From Malus domestica (lineage: Eukaryota > Streptophyta > Magnoliopsida > Rosales > Rosaceae): a stretch of DNA of 64,000 nt. The stretch covers positions 7,647,001 to 7,711,000 of the forward strand of contig NC_091673.1 in assembly GCF_042453785.1 (NCBI RefSeq), given 5' to 3'. Positions 32,407 through 42,052 of the stretch are shown here, piece by piece (within the stretch, counting starts at the first letter, position 1; the number at the start of each line of letters is the position of its first letter). The translations under genes were made by a program, and so were the position numbers. Below the pieces are notes generated by a model. It made no database searches. It was not told the DNA's origin and worked only from the letters and a program-made list of their open reading frames with translations.

Positions 32407-35400
32407 TCAACTCACACCGCGGTATATTGCACCCGGGCGAAGTTCATCCATATTTTCAATATTTCTGTACCCATCAAACTCCCTCAGACACGACCACCCC
32501 CTGCGGGACAGAAACTCGCGATAATCTTCTTCCGTGTAGAATAGCTTCTCCTCTGTATGTACTGGTATGTGGTCCGACTCGTCATAGAGGCACACTTTGA
32601 TGGCCACCCCTGAAATTAGGACTTTAGCATCAAGTTTTCATTATGAAAGGGGGACCAAACGAAAATATAATTTTCAACCATTTTTTCATTTAGCCGATGG
32701 CTAAGTAACATTTAAATTCATTATGGTTGATATGTAACCTATACCTTCATCAAGATGAAGAGTGTAATTCCCGAGAGGCATGTCCCTGTCAAGACTTCGG
32801 ACTATCTGGTCTTCATCCTCCAACCAGAAGGAGCGTTTTGTTCTCAACCTAAAAGCAGACTTAATTGCATCCTTAATGGCATCTGCGGTGCCATCGATAC
32901 CAATCCTTCTAGTATAATCACCCCAAGTGACTAATATGACTCTACCACCATATGCTTGACCCTCCCCACCTGCCAAAAAAAAAGAAACGAAAAGAATTTG
33001 AAATAAATGAAGTATTGATAACATAATAACGATATATCTTGGGTGCTACTCATCCGCAAAAAATGTTTGGAGCATAAACACATACAACAAGACACCCGTT
33101 GAGAAAATTTCACAACTTCAATTTAATATACTTACCATTTCCAGGGGTTTCTCTCCAATTCCATGGTGGAACTCCACCTGGTGTAACTGCATCAGCTGCA
33201 GTGATGGCAAGAGGGTGACCATCGTGATCCAAACGTCTTTCAAGATTGAGTGTTGGCCTGCCACTAGCTGCACACCAAGGAACTTAAAAAGAGAGGATAG
33301 ATGTCTCTTTGAAAAGAAAAAATGACTTGGGAAAAATATTATATATAGAAGCAGAACATAGGACATGAAACACGCAGAGAAGTTAATATGCTTCAATTTT
33401 TCCTTACAAAGTGAAGAACTCATCATTTCCGGCCAAAACGAAAAGAAAAAACAGAAATCAGCGTTGACAATAAAAAAGAAGAAAAAAGCTTAATCACTGG
33501 TCATTGAATCTTGAATGCCATCTAGTATGCTAGTAATATCCAACATGAGCCATGAGATGAGCTATTTGAGATGGTTGTACCTGAATAACCTTAACGAACT
33601 GATCATTCCCCAAAAGATAAAGCAATCATAATTTCTTAGAGTGATCAAGAGTTATCAGGCTAGCCAGTAATTAGGTGATGAAACAACATAAACACCCACC
33701 AGAATACTAAAACTCAGATTAAATTTAATTAATTAATATAGCTTCAACAGGTGCAAAAGAAATGCTTGCATCTTCAATACCTACATGATCAGAAAATCAG
33801 TCAAATGGATTTTCAACTACATAGACAATGGAGAGGTGCGGAAAGAAGAAGTCATTTATGTTGCAAAATTTTCACCCATATGAACTAGTTATAACATTTC
33901 ACCCCTAAATCCAAGTCCAACTAGGTGATGCAATAGCAGAACTTTCAAAAGAAAAGACTAAAGAACACAAGGCACTACCCAAGTGAAGGAAAAGAAAAGG
34001 AATGAGTTGTGCAATCCCCCATGCAGCACTTGATGCATAAGGAACATGGACGGAACATGGGCAAGGATCACCTGAGCTGCAGTGCTCCCCAAATTAGGAC
34101 AAGAAAAGGAAAAAAAATGAAAACCTATAAGAGCCAGCCCAGCCCATTCCTAACTTTCCCCCACCCCACAAGGTAAGGTCACACAGCCCACCCCAAATTG
34201 CAAGGCCGCTTAAAACAGCGCAACTCAACAGATAAGTCCCCCCATTGTCCGTTTACAGAAGTTATGCATTTCTTGCAACTTCACAACGTGTCGTTATTTG
34301 ATAAAGTCTTTAGAGCGCACTATAGAAAATGTAACATCCGAAGTTGATGTCAGTGGATATCATCACAGGAAATGGTGTTTTATACAGCCTACAATGTCTA
34401 GAACAGATGCCAGAGTACCATTAAGACGGAAAAAAACAACCACGACACAGAAAAATAATTAGACATGAAAAATTTCCTTGTATATAAGATTTGTTTTGTA
34501 TGAAGCAGTGCCTTCAATACTTTACTAAATACTACACAACATCTCATGCGCGTCAACATGCTTTGAAACCCAACATACGACACCTCTATAATAAAAAATG
34601 ATAAGAAAAAGGACAAATTCAATGCGTTGCCACAATAAGCCAATACCTTATGCATCTTTTATAATATAAAGCAAATGCAAACAGAGTACATTTCCAAACT
34701 AGAACACTAGAAAACCCAAACATTCTTTCTTGCTTCTAGCCTCATATTTCTGTTCATTTATGTAAAGCACAAGATTGTTGGGAAACAATCATATTAAGTG
34801 AGCTTCCATTCTCAACCAAGTCTCGACCAAGAACAAAATGACTTTTGAGTTTGACTAGGTTACAATAATCTGTTAATTTCCCTCCACTGGTTTATTAGAT
34901 GTGCAATCTCATAGCCAAAACTGGAAAATACATCCAGACTGCATATTAAGCGTAATGAACCTCAGCCTCACCCAACCCAGTATTCCAGATCGCAATCAAG
35001 TGGTGTGCAACATACTCAAAACTAATTTACCGCACAGTCCGTTTCCGATAAATAACATCAAATCACATCATGATTTTCATATCTTGTATTTATCGTTAGC
35101 CATCACACCCAGATGTGCATGCAGAATTATCATATCTATGTCTTAGAGAGCAATTATTGCAGGAACTACTCAATTCATCTGCAGTTTGAAGACGATGACT
35201 TAACTACGGTCATACTCCACATTACTAATTATAGCCATTTCCATAGACAGAAACATTTCTAAATTGAAACAATAAATGAAACCCTCTAAATTTATTTTCT
35301 AACAGATTAATAATGTACCAAATTCAGAGAAACATGAACCACTTACACAAATGGAAAAACTACAGAAAACCAACATATACATAAAAGGGAAGACAACCAA

Positions 35401-36079
35401 TCCCAACCCCTCTAATTTAAGAATTTTCTTCAAAACACTAAAATTTTCAGCTCAAGTTTAACAACCCCACCTCGAATTGGAACACAAATATTCAGACAGC
35501 AACCTGAAAATTCAGAAAAAAAGGAAAGAAAAACTCGATACCTTTATCCGAAAATTGCACGAAAGAATCGACCTTTGGGAGAGTGGGGCTTTTGTGCTGC
35601 GGATTCTTGCTTCTCTCCTTCAAAATCTCCTCAATCTCCTTGTAATACGACATCTTTGCAGACCCACTTCCCCTATCATGGTGCTTAGCCTTCTTGAACT
35701 CCTTCAGCAAGTTCCTCCACTTGTCCGTGCACATCGTCGGCGACCGATCGAACCCTTTTTCCCTCATCTTCGCCGAAATCTGCTCCCACAAGTGCTTGTT
35801 CGACTTGGAGGTGTTGAACAAGCTGTCCATCTCGCGGCGGAGGGCTATTAAGCTACGGGTCTCGTCTTGCACCCAAGTCTCAGCTCGCTTCTTCGGCGCC
35901 CTCACTTCGTGGTCCTCTCCGCTGCTGTCCCCCATCAGCATCTGCTGCGGCGGCGGCTGGTGGAGATGAGCTTGAGATTGGGATTGGGAGAGTTCGTTTG
36001 AAACGACCACCTCCATCATCATGTCCCGACTGCCTTCCTCCTTGTAGAAATCGATTGGTTGAGGCTTCTCCGAGTACAT
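32407..36079 (-). CDS. GT-1: Trihelix transcription factor, GT-1/GT-4 type
   Basis: This nuclear factor binds GT elements in light-responsive promoters. Coding exons on the minus strand are 36079-35542, 33267-33136, 32969-32745 and 32609-32407, together 1098 nt (365 residues). The trihelix domain at residues 66-128 has the spaced tryptophans W69, W98 and W121, with RRAETW-like start and [20 protein letters not shown] end. The C-terminus carries the GT-1-specific half ([60 protein letters not shown]). A 39-nt in-frame exon at 33780-33742, encoding [13 protein letters not shown], has a good acceptor but CT instead of GT at its donor; including it gives 378 residues. GT-1 and GT-4 cannot be told apart here. 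Confidence 0.92.
33742..33780 (-). other. 39-nt candidate exon of the trihelix gene with aberrant donor
   Basis: On the minus strand, after the acceptor ATGTAG, the exon runs from GTATTGAAGATGC to CCTGTTGAAG and preserves phase on both sides. It supplies the segment [13 protein letters not shown] that GT-1 relatives have between the trihelix and C-terminal halves. The following bases are CTATAT, where GTATAT would be a normal donor. Confidence 0.6.
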
Positions 36080-36475
36080 GCCGTGGGTGTGGAAATTAAA
36101 AATATGAGTTTGCTGAAAAGGGGAGAGAGTTGTGAATGTGGGTCCGATTCCGACTCAGACGGATAGTGGGAGGAGGAGGAGAACAAGAAAGTGAAGTACT
36201 TAGCAGCAGCAGAACTAACCCATTTTTGTTACTTTTTGCAGTCGGTGAGTTTTGGGGTTCTCTCAGCTCCGAGACAGAAAGAGCTCTCTAGAGAGAGAAA
36301 TGAGAGAGAAGCTAGAGAGAGGGGAGGAAAGTGCTTGAATTTAAAGCTCTTGTCTTTTGATTAGCGAAGAAGGAAGAAAAGACTTCAGCTCTCTCTCCTC
36401 TCTCCTCTCTCTCTGGTTAATGAGCTACTCAAAGTTCCGAACTTTAATCGCTGCGTTTACAGCCGCTTTTAGTAA

Positions 36476-36487
36476 AACGACGTCGTT
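36476..36487. promoter_or_regulatory. ACGACGTCGT palindrome in the divergent promoter
   Basis: AACGACGTCGTT is a perfect 12-bp palindrome containing the bZIP-type GACGTC core. It lies in the 550-bp region between the divergently transcribed trihelix gene and the upstream ORF at 36631. Whether it serves either gene is not known. Confidence 0.35.
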
Positions 36488-36630
36488 AATAGACAGGTAA
36501 AAATACGTGGCGTCTTGGATTTCGGAAAAATGTTATCATCTAGACTGCTACCCGCCTTAAAATCTTCTTCTCTCTCTAAAATTTTGCCAGAAACAAAACC
36601 CTAAAAATGGTTGCCGGAAATTTGTGAGAG

Positions 36631-37343
36631 ATGAAGCTCATCCAAGTCTCTGCCGCCCGGTCCAGAGCTTCTCTGTATTTTATTCATGGAGGAGTGACCT
36701 CTCGGACTCCCAAGCCACGCCCTGCTTCCTCTGCAGCTCCCAAAGTCGGAACCTTTAGTCGGAGCCGTCTCTCAGGTATTAAATCAAACACCTTCGGTGC
36801 AATATGTTTTTTATCTCCCTCATTTTCGAATTAAGGACTGCTAATCATGTGGGTTTTGTCTCTGAAATCGAATTGAGAGATTGGGGGAGGAAGTTGAGCT
36901 TTGTGGGTTTTCTACTTTCTTTTCCTCGGTAGCATTATTTGTATTTAGAGTAAGCATTCGTCCTTTGATTATCTTGTTTTCGAATGTTTCGCATTTCGAA
37001 TACCGTGAATGGAATGATGCATTAAGTAGGAAGGATCGAATATTCAGTTCCTTCTCTGATAGAAGGATCAGTACTTGTCGTGAAGGAGGAACAATAGAAT
37101 ATGCTTCGCTTTCAGTTTTTTGTTTATTAAGGAGAAGATTACTGCCTGTTTGTGTAATGTTAAATGCGCCGAAGAAACCTATTTCGCGTTGTTTCTGATG
37201 AATTTTGTGTGTTGATTTTGTAAATCAATGCCGCAATGTTTTCGTGTCAAATGTTGATAAAAATATCCATTCAAAGAAGTTTCTTCAACTAAACTTTCAA
37301 GCAGTGTGTGGCTTTTGCAGGACCCTTCAACGAAACAAAGTAG
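36631..37343 (+). CDS. 55-residue upstream ORF preceding the YqaJ-domain ORF
   Basis: The ATG at 36631 opens a frame of 145 nt ending at a donor (CTCTCAG/GTATTA, 36775). The next acceptor is TTTTGCAG at 37313-37320, and 23 nt of exon 2 complete a 55-residue peptide that stops with TAG at 37341-37343. The peptide is basic and starts MKLIQVSAARSRASLYFIHG, resembling an organelle-targeting sequence or a small mitochondrial protein; it ends SRLSGPFNETK. I do not recognise a family. Only two bases separate its stop from the ATG of the nuclease ORF, so one transcript would carry both. A 6-codon ORF (36607) and an AAACCCTAA telo-box (about 36597) precede it. Confidence 0.6.
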
Positions 37344-37345
37344 CT

Positions 37346-38317
37346 ATGGATGGCATTGTCAGATCAGCAACAAGTAATGCCTATTGCTCCATGTTCTGCA
37401 GATCTCACCATAAAGCAGTAGCATTGCTATCCTCAAGAAAGATATGGTTTAGGAAAGATATTTTGAGACCTTTTTCCACGTGCACCGAACCATTGATCTC
37501 TCCAATTTCCCCTCTTATCATTCGTCGCCCCCCATCGTCGCTAGTGCTAGCCACCCGGCTTTCACCATCTGATGCTCCCCAGCGATCAGAGGAGTGGTTT
37601 GCCCTACGCAAGGACAAGCTGACCACGAGCACCTTCAGCACTGCCTTGGGATTTTGGAAGGGGACACGCCGGCCAGAGCTCTGGCAGGAGAAGGTATTTG
37701 AATCCGAGAAACAAATTGTGGAAGCTTCTAAGAGAGCCATGGAGTGGGGCGTGCTCAATGAAGAAGTGGCCATTGAAAAGTACAAAAGCATCACAGGTCG
37801 CGAAGTGAGTTCATACGGATTTGCTACCCACGCAGATGAGCGATATGGTTGGATTGGTGCCTCCCCTGATGGTCTTCTCGAGGGTCTTATTGATTGCTAT
37901 CAAGGTGGTGGGATACTGGAAGTGAAGTGTCCGTACAACAAGGGCAAGCCAGACAAGGCTCTTCCGTGGTCAACCATGCCTTTCTATTACATGCCTCAGA
38001 TGCAGGGCCAAATGGAGGTAATGGACAGAGAGTGGGTTGATCTGTACTGCTGGACACCGAATGGAAGCACAATATTTCGCGTGTGCAGGGACCGGAGTTA
38101 TTGGAACTTGATGCATGGAATTTTACGGGAATTCTGGTGGGAAAATGTGGTTCCGGCGAGGGAGGCTCTATTGCTGGGGAAAGAAGAAGAGGCCAAGCAA
38201 TATATTCCGACTTCCACACACAAACAAACAGGGCTTGCCATTGTCAAAAGCTTGAAGCTTGCCAGTGAGTCTAAGCTGTTGTGCAGAGAAATTGCAGGTC
38301 ATGTCGAATTTTTCTAG
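37346..38317 (+). CDS. YqaJ-type (lambda-exonuclease fold) nuclease, probably organellar
   Basis: The intronless 323-residue ORF belongs to the YqaJ/viral recombinase group of PD-(D/E)xK nucleases, found in plants as a restriction endonuclease type II-like protein. The substrate-facing start QRSEEWFALRKDKLTTST is at residues 79-96. Catalytic residues are visible as D175 in GASPDGLLEG and E192-x-K194 in ILEVKCPYNKG. Q213-like QMQGQMEVM follows, as in lambda-exonuclease relatives. The first 70 residues are Ser/Arg-rich and poor in acid, fitting a plastid or mitochondrial transit peptide; the ATG at 37346 was chosen because the acceptor at 37320 excludes upstream starts. A role in organelle DNA repair or turnover is inference. 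Confidence 0.85.
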   Translation: MDGIVRSATSNAYCSMFCRSHHKAVALLSSRKIWFRKDILRPFSTCTEPLISPISPLIIRRPPSSLVLATRLSPSDAPQRSEEWFALRKDKLTTSTFSTALGFWKGTRRPELWQEKVFESEKQIVEASKRAMEWGVLNEEVAIEKYKSITGREVSSYGFATHADERYGWIGASPDGLLEGLIDCYQGGGILEVKCPYNKGKPDKALPWSTMPFYYMPQMQGQMEVMDREWVDLYCWTPNGSTIFRVCRDRSYWNLMHGILREFWWENVVPAREALLLGKEEEAKQYIPTSTHKQTGLAIVKSLKLASESKLLCREIAGHVEFF

Positions 38318-39230
38318 ACGTAGGTTCAAGTCAAGGGATGAGGGAAATTGATCCATATTTTGTTTCCCCTACCTTTGATGCTTTAAATTGTAATCCTACG
38401 GTTCGCGATTTCATTAGTCAATTGTATTGCATCTCATGGTGTATTTATATAGTTCGATTATTTCTGGTTCATTAGATACTTTTGGTTAATTTTGACCGAA
38501 TTAGAGATTTTAAACATCTGTAACGGTTTATTTGTTTTGAATTTGCTTCTTTTATTTTGAATGAACACCTTCACCAGTCAAGAATTTTCCTCCATTTCTG
38601 TCCGGAACATCGGCATATGCACGAAGCATCATGTAATCTCAGCGAGATTATGGAAATACCGACGACATTGGAGAAGAAATGGCTATCTAAGATGATAAAA
38701 ATACCACTTTCCAAAACAGGCATTGTCTGAATGGCATGGTTAGTTATAATTTACAGGGCTTAGCATGGATGTAGATTTTAGAGTTTGACTTGACTGCTCG
38801 TTGCCTGCTGCTAGACTCGGTCAACCGCCGTTGATAGAAATGGCAAAATCTTGCGTGTAATCAGTTATTTATGGTCGTTGTATATTTTTTACATCACATG
38901 AATTCCGACAAAAGAAAACGAGTTTATTACTAACTACTTTAATCCAATAAGGAACATGACCGAATTAAGGATAATCGAGTTGGTTCGAGAAATATCGGGT
39001 TACATAATAAGCAAAAGACCGTTGGACAAATTTCTAAACTTGTTCATCAAACGTAACGAACTACTGCCAAACAATTTTCCTTTCGATCAAATTAAAGGAA
39101 AAAACAACACTGGATTAAAATAAGCAAACTAACCCTTTTGAACAAATTGCCAAAGCTCTGTCGCTAAAAGAAGTTTTTAACCTCTGAAAAGAAGAACACA
39201 AGAGAAAGAAAAGAAAAAACGAAGAGGACA
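38318..39230. other. Intergenic, no gene recognised
   Basis: The first part is probably the 3' untranslated region of the nuclease gene. The rest is AT-rich and holds no repeat or coding signal that I can support. Confidence 0.6.
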
Positions 39231-39416
39231 ATGGATTCTGGTCTGTCCTGGGCTGATCAATGGGACAACAACCCCGACCCGCCGCCATCGGGATCATCCG
39301 ACAAGGACAAGAAGAAGGGCAAGGATGGATCGAAGAGTAGCTTCGGGAAGGCGATTTTGAGCTTCAAGTGGGTGGAGAAGCTCAAGAAGAAAACTCAGAA
39401 AGAAGATGGGCAATAA
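39231..39416 (+). CDS. Small conserved-looking plant protein, 61 residues
   Basis: A single-exon ORF encodes MDSGLSWADQWDNNPDPPPS, then a lysine-rich linker (SDKDKKKGKDGSKSSFGKA) and a C-terminal ILSFKWVEKLKKKTQKEDGQ. The WADQWD N-terminus and amphipathic FKWVEKLKKK end look like a family of short plant proteins of unknown function that I recall only loosely. There is no signal peptide or membrane segment. The ATG follows an A-rich leader (AACGAAGAGGACAATGG), and the stop is TAA. The strong codon and charge organisation argues that it is real. The function is unknown. Confidence 0.7.
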   Translation: MDSGLSWADQWDNNPDPPPSGSSDKDKKKGKDGSKSSFGKAILSFKWVEKLKKKTQKEDGQ

Positions 39417-39659
39417 AACACTACACTGTTGAACAATGTAGCTTCTTCCAGCAATATATATTGTCACTAACCAGTTAACCCCATTTGTCTTCATATTTTC
39501 TGTTGAAAAAAATGGTTTAATGCTAAAAAAATTCAATTAATTTTCTCGTTTTTCTCGGCTAATTTACAATCAATGTTATTGCTTGCTGTAAATTAACATG
39601 GAACATCATGAAAATGAGAAGTAACGTATAACCGGTACGTTACTATAGAGGTATATCAA

Positions 39660-40020
39660 TCAATCACGTATTGTTTTGCATTTGAATTTTCCAATGTGAC
39701 ATTGCGTGATTTGCTTGAGATATCGCCATATGAGCATCTCGTTGCATGAATATCGATTGTCATAAGCGGTCGTGTCCGTGACAAACGCATGGATCCGTCT
39801 CTGTTGCCAACAAGAAGTAAAATGTGCAGCAAAAATGGATGTCTTCCTTCGTTTCTGAGCGAATATTTCAGTTAGCCCCACGCAAGAAATGTGAGCGTAT
39901 ATATGATCAATGTCGTGTTGAGTTCGACCACGCATGTAAGGCGAGAGAAACATCCTTGCGCATGAGATGGCAACGTTATGATGACAATGTTTCAAGTCAA
40001 TCACGCATTATCATGTGAGA
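39660..40020. repeat. Weak foldback structure, possible decayed MITE
   Basis: ATTGCGTGATTTGCTTGAGA near 39700-39720 is imperfectly complementary to TTTCAAGTCAATCACGCAT near 39988-40008, with further matches inward (CATCTCGTTGCAT against ATGAGATGGCAACG). No clean target duplication was found. The two opposing ORFs here are probably products of the inverted structure. Confidence 0.4.
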
Positions 40021-40469
40021 AAAATTAATTTTATCCGCATCCTCGACATAATTATATATGTAAGAAAGAGCTATCAAAAACGTGAATAATCTTTTTCGTA
40101 GACCTAGAGCATCTCTAATAGGAGATGTAAAATGTCAATGTTTGAGCACTTTACATTTCTAGTTGGATGGAAAACTCTTCAATAAACAGAATGTAAAATA
40201 ATCATTTTGGCCGAAAAATGTACATATACATATTTCAAAGCTAGGCCCTAATAATTAAAGCAAAAAAAATTAGATCTCAAATTTACATACGCTGAATTGA
40301 GGTATAACTCATATTTACATATCTTAAAAATATAAAATAAGATGTAAATGTGATGCTCATACATAACCAAAACACACTTCTTCCTTGCCTCCACTTCGAG
40401 GAAGAGTAGGAGCTAAGCAAACTTTTGAAGGGTCGGCTTTGTAAGTAAGATGCATTCTTTTTTTTTCTG

Positions 40470-40637
40470 GGTAATGTTAAGAAGACTAAATTTATAGATA
40501 AAATTTACAAGCTAAATGATGTCTCACCAATATGAATGAGTACGTTTATCAGCATTCAAGTAATAATCCAATCATTAACTTACATATCATTTAGTTTACA
40601 CAATTTAGTCTACAAATTTAGTCTCTGTAGTATTACC
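40470..40637. mobile_element. 168-bp MITE with near-perfect 9-bp flanking repeat
   Basis: The left end GGTAATGTTAAGAAGACTAA and the complement of the right end (GGTAATACTACAGAGACTAA) match, and the arms continue through AAATTTATAGA and CTAAATGAT. Flanks TTTTTTCTG (40461-40469) and TTTTTTGTG (40638-40646) agree in 8 of 9 bases, fitting a Mutator-like insertion. The T-rich flank weakens that argument. Confidence 0.65.
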
Positions 40638-40639
40638 TT

Positions 40640-42052
40640 TTTTGTGTTCCTGTGTAGTATTTGCAAATCTTTGTGAAACTGGTAAGTTCTCCATCTCACA
40701 AATCCGTAACCAAATTGACTAGAACAGTCTACTTCTGCCCCAACTTCGATAGGGACAACATTGTCACAAAACATGCTCAAAGGATCAACAATTGAAAGGA
40801 TTAAGGCCTCAACGATCAACGTATGTGCCAATGGAGAAAAATATAAAAGATGAAAGAACATGTGGGAAAATCGTAAGATAAAGAGAATAATACATCCAAG
40901 GAAAGTGGAAAATAGAGAATACACATAGCAAGAGCAACACTTTTACATAAAACCATAACTTGATTGCCAAAGTACATTTTACAACATTCGTTTCGACCGA
41001 AAAGAAGCTGATAACTTTGTGCTCTATGCACACACGAAAGATAACATACAGTGAAGTTGCCATAAATCGTAACTGAGACAGACGAAAGTCGTCCTCCAAA
41101 GCAAGAACAATGTACCAGCACGGCCTTCTATGGACAACGTACAAGCCCCGTCACTTATTAACAACGTACATGCCCCGTCTTTTATGAACAACAATGTTTC
41201 CGGTGGCAGGAAACAATAGTAGCTTCGTTCTTGACTAAACAAGAACAAATCTGTGGAGTGGCATTATATATGACAATGGAGGAAAATCAGTACAGTGTAT
41301 AAAGCCAGGTAGAGGATCCAGTCCTGCTCAGGGCTTCATCACAAATAACAGGTCACAGAAGAGCATGCTACTGCAGCAGCAATCTTCGAAACATAAACTG
41401 CTGCACAACTGGAAAAAATGAACAACGTAACTCCTTGTATGACTGCGAGAACCCACCTACTTCACGCTTCAAACACTTCACAAGTAACCAACGACCGCTT
41501 CCATGCGCCAGCATAGAGTTCACGGAGCACAATGGATGATGTACAACGAATAAGTTACCATTCCACTTTGCTCTCTACAAGTAGTAGTTCCCTACCGTTT
41601 ACTGCTCTGGTAGGCTACCTCACATCTTGGTTAGATGCTAACAGACTTCATACACAATATTCAAAGGCAAATGAACATACTGCTCGTAGAACATTTATTC
41701 ATGCCACAGCCAACTAACGGAATCACCAGAACAAAATTCCCTGCCGTGGACAGTGGATGCAGAACTTTGTTCACAATCTCCTTCACCCCTAAAATTTCCA
41801 TCTCTTTTGTTTTTATTTTTTAACATTTTTTTTTCTATTCATCACAACGTACTAGCAGTGGTCTCGGAGCCCCAGATGAGATACAAACCGCCAAAGCTGA
41901 AGTCAACCAATAGACTAAGCCCAACAAAGCCAGCTGACCAAGCGGTATGAGATAAAGGAACCATAATCTTAAACTGATTGGATACCTTAGTAACCCCTTG
42001 TAATTTACTCATCCATAATACGGAACCAGCAGATCTACAGAACCAACAGAAC
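40640..42052. other. Intergenic DNA and probable 3' region of the F-box gene
   Basis: I see no supported coding sequence. The 300-500 bp next to 42053 are likely the 3' untranslated region of the minus-strand F-box gene. ORFs on both strands are short and lack family motifs. Confidence 0.5.

Noticed and set aside
35477-35969. Plus-strand ORFs across the trihelix exon
   Set aside because: They are antisense shadows of exon 1 of the trihelix gene.
37205-37345. Upstream in-frame start extending the YqaJ ORF by 47 codons
   Set aside because: The extra codons lie mostly in the intron before the acceptor at 37320, and the family-like start MDGIVRSATSNAYC at 37346 fits better.
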